Positions 57,846 through 64,000 of a stretch of 64,000 nucleotides of DNA are shown in pieces. The notes beneath the pieces were generated by a model that saw nothing but the letters and a program-made list of their open reading frames with translations, had not been told where the DNA came from and ran no database searches. How positions within the stretch are numbered: position 1 is the first letter of the stretch; the number at the start of each line of letters is the position of its first letter. The translations under genes and the position numbers were made by a program. Origin of the DNA: Conoideocrella luteorostrata (Eukaryota > Ascomycota > Sordariomycetes > Hypocreales > Clavicipitaceae); contig JASWJB010000015.1 in the NCBI GenBank assembly GCA_032433595.1, positions 124,001-188,000 on the forward strand, read 5' to 3'.

Positions 57846-59210
57846 GTGACGAAAATGATGTCGGAAATGAACCCCTCCAAATCGCAGGCGGTGGCCATTG
57901 TCGGTGCGGGTGTCTTTGGGCTGTCAACTGCATTGGAGCTGACAAGACGAGGCTACACCAACGTCACTGTCTTAGACCGCTACCTTCCTCCAGCAGTGGA
58001 CGGCAGCAGCGTTGACATTTCACGGATTATTCGATTTGACTACGGCGATCCATTTTACAGCAAAATGGCAAGGGAGGCAGTCCAAGCATGGGCCGCAGAG
58101 TACCCCGATCATTACCATCAAGTCGGATTCGTCATGCTCAATGAGAAAGGAGGGTTCGAGTATACGACCAAAACCAAAGAGGTGGATGCGAAGTTGGGCA
58201 AGACTATAGAGGAATACGCCGATGCAACTCAAATGCGCCTGAGACTGCCTGGCATTCCGGGGAAGTTGGACGGCTTGAGTGCCTACTACAATCCTAAAGG
58301 GGGCTGGGCGGATGCAGAATCGAGCATTGCCCAGCTGGCCAGCAGCTGCAGTCATGCGGGCGTTTCATTTGTAACTGGCCGGCGAGGAACTGTGACCTCC
58401 CTTCTGTATCATGACTCCAAAGTTGAGGGGCTCAAGGTGGCCGAGGGTGCTCCAATTCGTGCCTCTCTTGTGATATTAGCGACTGGAGCATGGACGGAAC
58501 ATCTTTTACAAGTCGGACACGCCAGCTCAGCATCGGGACAGCCAGTTGGTTTTATTCAGTTGACCGACAGTGAGGCCGAGCAGTTGAGAGGCATGCCAGT
58601 TATGATCAACTCCAACAAAGGAGTGTTTGTGTTCCCCCCAACCCCAAGATCTAACATCCTTAAAGTTGCTCGTCATGGTTGGGGATATGGCACAAAAGTG
58701 AGGGTCGATGATGGACACGCCCCGGCACGGTTCATCTCATGCCCACATAGAGATCGCAATAACGCAAGGAATTCATACATTCCAGAAGACGCCCAAGAAG
58801 GACTTCGGGATGGATTGAGAGATCTAGTTCCCGAGTTTGCCGAACGTCCGTGGTCCCGTTTGCGACTTTGCTGGTACTCTGACACTCCAGAAGGAGACTT
58901 TATTGTGGACAAGCATCCCCAGATTCCGGGTCTCTTCATAGCCACTGGTGGGTCAGGACAGTAAGTGGTTGTTATGTCTTTCTTCTTAGGATCATATTAA
59001 AGCTTACAAAATCACAGTGGTTTCAAGTTTCTGCCGGTTCTGGGCAAGTACATCGTAGATTGTCTGGAGAATAAAGCTCCAAAGGAGTTGAGATGGAAGT
59101 GGAGGCTAAGAGAGCCATCTGGGACAGGTGAGAAGGTTAAGATCGGAGATGGTAGTCGAGGAGGGCCGCCTCTGAGAACCCTAACCACCTCAGAGCAGGC
59201 AAAATTGTAG
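57846..59210 (+). CDS. FAD-dependent amine oxidase, sarcosine-oxidase-like (DAO family)
   Basis: Two exons (57846-58960, 59018-59210) around a GTAAGT...CACAG intron give 435 residues. The N-terminal dinucleotide fold reads VAIVGAGVFGLSTALEL. DRYLPPAVDGSSVDISR follows, the pattern of MSOX and fungal fructosyl amino acid oxidases. RLCWYSDTPEGDFIVDKHP holds the cysteine that carries covalently bound FAD in those enzymes, and splicing restores GGSGHGFKFLPVLGK. Such enzymes oxidise secondary N-methyl amines or amino acids to imines with O2, giving hydrogen peroxide. The C-terminal tail SEQAKL is not a clear peroxisomal signal, though it is close to the SKL-type. Next to the Rieske oxygenase it suggests successive oxidation of an N-substituted amine. 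Confidence 0.88.
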
Positions 59211-59852
59211 GGTCGGGCTTCGTTGGTACGTGCATAATTGTAGAATCTTTACACTAAAGTCGATGCAAGACTATACGCACTTTTGTGAATGCATACGCTG
59301 TCTCTAATAGCATCTTCCGCATTCTATAGATTCTCATTCATTGCGTACGCTAAATCATTGTACAAGCCCCCTGCGTCAATTGATGACTTGTGCATTTTTA
59401 TTCATTCTTTAATCGCCTAATAAACTTTGAAATGTATCACCAAGTACCCGTAAGTCTAGATAGCATCTTCAGGCATCACCGGCTGATAGTGCTGCCATAT
59501 GCATCGTGTCAGTCGACCAGTTTTGCCCGCCGGCGGATCCCGGTTGTATTCTTCCGTTGCCGAGCATATCATGGCTCACCTGACCGACGACGATTTAGTC
59601 AACTAGAGCTTATCCCTGTGTGGCTGGAGCTCTTGGCTATCTTGCGACTATTCTGCGTTGTCAATATGGTCTGGACTGGAGTCGATGAAGCACGGAGCTC
59701 GTATCCGGCCCGGACGGACCGCCTCGCCGATCCGACCTTGAAAGCTCCGATCCTTCGCCGACATAGCTAGAAGACTTTGGCTAGTTTATCTCAAATTGGT
59801 TTCAGGGCTCTAATCTTTGTTAATTCCATAGCGAGAGATCGTTTGAGCACAA
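59211..59852. other. Upstream region of the monooxygenase gene
   Basis: A 126-codon frame (59390-59770) has no motif and is GC-biased only near 59540-59760, where several CGG and CCG triplets cluster. Taken as promoter sequence of the downstream gene. Confidence 0.4.
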
Positions 59853-62017
59853 TGAAAACAACAGAAAACTCACCATGTCGGCGGCTTCGATGCACAATTA
59901 TCGGAGCAGGGTACGTGGCACACTTCGACCCTTAGTTTCCGGTTCTAACAGAATGTTGCAGAGTTTCCGGTATTTTAATGGGTAAGTAGATTGCAAAACT
60001 TAGAAGAACTGAGTCTTGACGAAGGACAGGCTGTAAGATCCGATTGCACTTGGAGGAATTTGTAGATTTTCAAATTTTAGAGAAGAATTCTGAATTAGGG
60101 GGGACTTGGGATGAGAATCGATATCCAGGTACGATCTCCGCGCCGAGAATATGCGATTAAAGATATGACTAAAATGATGCAGGCTGTGCTTGCGACGTGC
60201 CCAGTCACTGCTATCAATTCTCTTTTGCACCAAATCCAGACTGGTCACAGCTGTTGGTTACTTCGTAACCCTTTTCTTCATGACAGAAACTGACTAATGA
60301 GATAGATACGCCTCCTCTTTCGAGATTAAGAATTATCTCAAGGCAGTGGCGAGGAGATTTAGCCTAGACGAGCATATTCGGTACAACTGCAAAGTAACAT
60401 CAGCAAGGTGGTCTGAAGACACATCCACATGGGCTGTTGAGACAAACCAAGGTGATACACTGGTGTCTGAAATTCTCATAAATGCCGGGGGCATCTTGAA
60501 CAATCCGCAGATGCCGAATATAGACGGGCTAGATAGCTTCAACGGTTCAATAGTACACACCGCCGCATGGGACTCATCAGTAGATCTGAACGATAAAACC
60601 GTTGCGATTATTGGATCTGGTGCGAGCTCTGTTCAGCTGCTTCCGCACCTTCAGGTCAAAAGCAAATACGTCAATGTGTACATCCGCACGCCATCTTGGA
60701 TCTGCCCGCCTGTCGTTGTGCCTAATTCTGGCGACAACAACCACACTTACCGAGAAGAAGAAAAGCAGCTGTTCAGAAGAGACGAAGCCAACTATGTGGC
60801 ATTGCGCAAAAAGATAGAGTCGCAGTTTAATGGCATGTTTGGAGCATTCTTTAAAGCCAATCCAGAACAAACAGATCTGCGGTATCGGTTTGAGTCGCGG
60901 ATGCGAGCGATGATAAAAGACGAGAGGTTGCAGAAGCACCTTATTCCACGTTTTGAGGCCGGATGTCGCCGTATGAACCCAGGAGAACAGTTTCTTGTGT
61001 CTATCCAAGAACCTAATGTTCAGCCGGTTTTTGACTTGATTGAAAAAGTCACACCGGGCGGAATTCTTGCCGGAGGGGTAGAGTATCCTGCTGATGTGAT
61101 TGTCGCTGCTACAGGGTTTAATACGAGTTTCCGACCACGATTTCCTATCATCGGCCGCAATTGTGTCAACTTGCAGGATCTATGGGCAGAAGATCCAATC
61201 TCATACTTTGGAACTGGCGTCTCTGGTTTCCCAAACTATCTCGTGTACTTGGGACCTAATACACCAATTTCCAATGGCAGCCTGATGGGTAAGAGTTGCC
61301 ACTATCAGTGACACGAACGCCTTACTAACAGTTTTGGCAGGGCCGTTGGAAGCAACTAGCGACTATTTTATTCGGCTGCTTCAACGGATGATCAGACACC
61401 AGGCTCTCTCATTTGATGTGCATAAAGGTGCACAAGACGATTTCGACGACCACACCAGAGAGTTTATGAGAGGAATGGTGTGGACAGGCACATGCCGGAG
61501 TTGGTGTAAGTTCCCCCATCTCCTTCAGTGCTTCCCCCTTTAGTGCTTCCCAGTTTTCATTTATCGGCAAGCTTCTTACGGACAAATAGTCAAGCGAGCA
61601 AGTGACGGTAAAGTGACGGCTTTATGGCCAGGCAGCGCGCTCCACTACATGCAATGTCTTGCTGAGGACAGATGGGAAGATTATGAATGGAGATACGATA
61701 GAGAGAGGTTTGCATACTGGAACAAGGGATTTTCATGGATTGAAAGACCCGAGATGGATGAAATTGGGCTACAATCGCAAAGATCATTCGAAATGATGAC
61801 TACGCTACCCGCAGCATCATCTGACTTGGCCTTCTATATTTGCAAAGCTGATAACCTCTCGCGAGCTGAGCTATCGCTAAGTAGTAAGAAAGCTTCAGAG
61901 AGTTTCGGTAAGATCGAAAGTACGGCGACGAATGAGCTGGAAGAGTACGAAAACTTTCCTCAAGACAAGGACATGACGGCATCAGCAGATCGTTTTTGTA
62001 TCACGGCGCCCATTTAG
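59853..62017 (+). CDS. Flavin monooxygenase, type I Baeyer-Villiger-like
   Basis: Seven exons (59853-59911, 59962-59981, 60030-60128, 60183-60252, 60306-61288, 61341-61505, 61590-62017) give 607 residues. Very short early exons rebuild the FAD fold: TIIGAGVSGILMGC, then LEKNSELGGTWDENRYPG. The Baeyer-Villiger fingerprint is FNGSIVHTAAWD, and the NADPH fold is IIGSGASSVQLLP. The ATGFNTSF motif and the C-terminal FKRASDGKVTALWPGSALHY fit steroid- and cyclohexanone-type monooxygenases. They insert oxygen next to a ketone, giving esters or lactones, using NADPH, FAD and O2. The exon 4 donor is GTTGGT, weak but the only one that yields QLYASSFEI in frame. Expected role: oxygenation of a polyketide ketone or of nitrogen; the latter cannot be excluded. 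Confidence 0.9.
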
Positions 62018-62373
62018 GTTCATGCGTCTATTTGTCTCCATTTAATAAAGAATTAGTGTTATTTCGTATTTGACAATTGTTACATAGAGATCTCATAGGC
62101 AATGACACCAGTATCTATTCGAGAAACGTTGTTACCTCTTAATTGCTCCACAGCACGTGAGTACACACCGTCTGATTGTGCTTCAACCATTTCAAGCTAG
62201 TTCCAGCACGCGCCGCACGGCATATAATCCGACTCCGACCCGTGATCGGGCCGTAGCCGGAGGTATGCCTACCACATTTACCTCTCGTTCATAATCCTCC
62301 ACGGGACTTGTCACTGCTGATACGAACGATTCTGTATTCGCGTGCCACACGCCCTTTCCATGAAGCCCTCATC
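62018..62373. other. Short intergenic region before the cupin gene
   Basis: No coding frame. It is the upstream region of the cupin gene, containing CCGACTCCGACCCG at about 62228-62241. Confidence 0.4.
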
Positions 62374-63093
62374 ATGGCACACACCGTCCAGTGCTACTTT
62401 TTGTCTCCAAATGGCGATGTACCAAATAACCCATTACCCGTGCTGCATTATCATGGGGTGCTGCCCAAAAATGCTACGGAGGATGCAGTGACGCAGTTTC
62501 TTACAGCAAATACTTGGGAAAAGAGGGTAAGTTGTCTGTCATTCGAAGAGTATTATGACAACGCATCACTAACCCTGTTTACTCGCTAAATAGGGGGCTT
62601 GGGGACACATAGGCATCCGACATTTCCATCCGAACACTCACGAATGCTACGGTGAGAGAATTTTGCAACTAGCAGATGTTAGCCGCATGACTCAGAGTAT
62701 TTATTCTTAATTAGGAATCGTCAGTGGTCGCTCTACAATGCTCATCGGTAAGATAGAAGATGGCAAAGGGAAGGAGGCAAAGGTGCAAAAGGGAGATGTG
62801 ATCGTGCTTCCGGCAGGAACAGCACACTCAAATCTTGAGAGCACGCCCGACTACTTCTATATTGGCGTTTATCCACGGGTAAGTTTGGTCTATAATGAAC
62901 GATTTAACGTTTTTCCCAATACTGATAAGCCCTTCAGCGTCATCCCAAGTGGGTGAACGAGATGGGGAAGAATCCAGCCACCAAGTTCTTATCTACTATT
63001 AAGGCTGTTGAGATGCCTGAAGAAGATCCGGTGTATGGGAAAGATGGGCCACTTCTAAAGCTGTGGCATTCGCAGAACCTGGCTAAATTGTAG
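62374..63093 (+). CDS. Single-domain cupin protein
   Basis: Four exons (62374-62526, 62594-62651, 62715-62878, 62938-63093) give 176 residues. Both cupin motifs are complete: motif 1 in GIRHFHPNTHECYGIVSG (metal ligands His, His, Glu) and motif 2 in GDVIVLPAGTAHSN (His ligand). The N-terminus LPVLHYHGVLP is typical of the fungal cupin group near YML079-like proteins. Members can be dioxygenases, isomerases or merely binding proteins, and no residue decides the reaction here. It follows the monooxygenase on the same strand and is the last gene of the cluster in the window. It may act in a ring-forming or isomerising step; this is inference from position. Confidence 0.87.
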
Positions 63094-64000
63094 TTTCAAC
63101 CACAGCGCAGCAGGTCTGTGAGATGGCAGAATATATATAAACGCTTTATAATACACTAGTATCTCTCATCGCCGTCAAATATTTACCCATTCAAATGATA
63201 GCGTACCACAAACATTCTCGCGGGTTCCATCATCATTCCACCGAGTACTGGCAGAAGGATAAGGTAGCTGCAGAACAGATTATTCAGTACGTTGGACAAG
63301 AGTCTTCAGCAATTATCCGAATATAACCTCAACCTTTGTTTTTTAAGCTGTATTTGTATGCTAGTATAATACAGGTTTGTAATAACTCTGTCCCTGGACT
63401 AAGGGTTCTTGGAGGTTTTGTTTTTGGTGTGAATCCATTGCAAGTTATCTAGGTCTTGGGGTCGGTAATACAATTACTGGCGGCGCTGGCTTTTGTAAGG
63501 TCAATGCGTTAGATGTTTTTCCATACTTGTTGGACGGTAGGGTTATCTGGACGCCCGGAGCAGGAAGATAGAGGCCTCGGCTCCGTGAAAGGGGGAATAA
63601 GTAGGCGGATTGAGAGGATCTCTTAGAGGAGAAATTCTGCATCCAACAGCATCACGCATCATCATCGAAACGACATCAATATACATGAACTTGACCTCTT
63701 TCAATTGATTCTAACAGTTATGAGCCAGGGAAGGGAAAATAACTCTAAACTGCAACTTCTGGGAATTGCGCTAATTGGCCACGTAACTAACCGTCTTTCG
63801 CGAACTTGAGAAGTCTCAGTGATGCCCATACGACACAGCACGCCTTGAAAGCATGGGGGATCTGGCAGCTAACTGGCACCAAGACAAGGAGTCTCGCATG
63901 AATCTTGCTCCGCATCTTCATGTGCCGCAATGAATATTGACGTTGCGTCGTATCGGACAGCGCATACGTCAACTTACCGTGCGTACGATTTGGTCGAGAT
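63094..64000. other. Window end, no gene recognised
   Basis: Frames at 63445-63642 and 63787-63972 have no motifs. The sequence may contain the upstream region of a gene beyond the window. Confidence 0.45.

Noticed and set aside
59390..59770. 126-codon frame upstream of the monooxygenase
   Set aside because: No motif, atypical composition, and position in a promoter region between two cluster genes.
1..64000. CRISPR arrays, rRNA or tRNA genes
   Set aside because: The minisatellites lack unique spacers and the sequence is fungal; no tRNA or rRNA signature was noticed.

Overview
The window is from a filamentous ascomycete (Pezizomycotina). The genes have short 5' GT...AG 3' introns of about 45-120 nt, and the families are fungus-specific: a highly reducing polyketide synthase, Zn2Cys6 and bZIP-ankyrin regulators, a GH47 mannosidase and DHA1 drug transporters. 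Long gene-poor stretches hold solo-LTR-like fragments, a MITE, minisatellites and broken genes, as expected of a subtelomeric or accessory region. I could not name the species or match the cluster to a known metabolite.

Left part (1-12.7 kb): a small TIGR04076-type protein, an aldo-keto reductase with a long N-terminal extension, a stand-alone thioester-reductase domain, an MFS exporter and a Zn2Cys6 regulator. The last two are divergent and share a promoter with repeated CGGAGC-type sites. Middle part (12.7-31.9 kb): repeats and decay. It holds a 22-bp minisatellite, a GC-rich trinucleotide tract, an amidoligase gene with one in-frame stop whose 3' end seeds a 99-bp tandem repeat, an orphan gene, an argininosuccinate synthase gene with a 4-bp duplication frameshift, an intact GH47 mannosidase, a 261-bp MITE with perfect 22-bp inverted repeats, an ABC-transporter relic and several LTR-like fragments.

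Right part (31.9-63.1 kb): a dense candidate biosynthetic cluster. In order it has a TOXE-like bZIP-ankyrin (bANK) regulator, an HR-PKS (KS-AT-DH-MT-ER-KR-ACP, all catalytic motifs visible), a LovG-like FSH1 thiohydrolase, a second alpha/beta hydrolase, an ACC-synthase-like PLP aminotransferase, a stand-alone adenylation enzyme, a Zn2Cys6 regulator, a choline-monooxygenase-like Rieske oxygenase, a sarcosine-oxidase-like flavoenzyme, a type I Baeyer-Villiger-like flavin monooxygenase and a cupin. Inferred logic: the PKS makes a reduced, C-methylated chain; the FSH1 hydrolase frees it as an acid; the adenylating enzyme activates an acid; the aminotransferase supplies or installs nitrogen; the Rieske, flavin and BVMO enzymes oxidise the amine and the chain. 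The Rieske and flavoenzyme genes are divergent over a promoter with a 7-bp CGG tandem repeat, so they are probably co-regulated by the neighbouring zinc-cluster protein.

Exon structures were worked out by eye from splice sites, reading phase and family motifs. Most give complete open frames, but none has been checked against transcripts.
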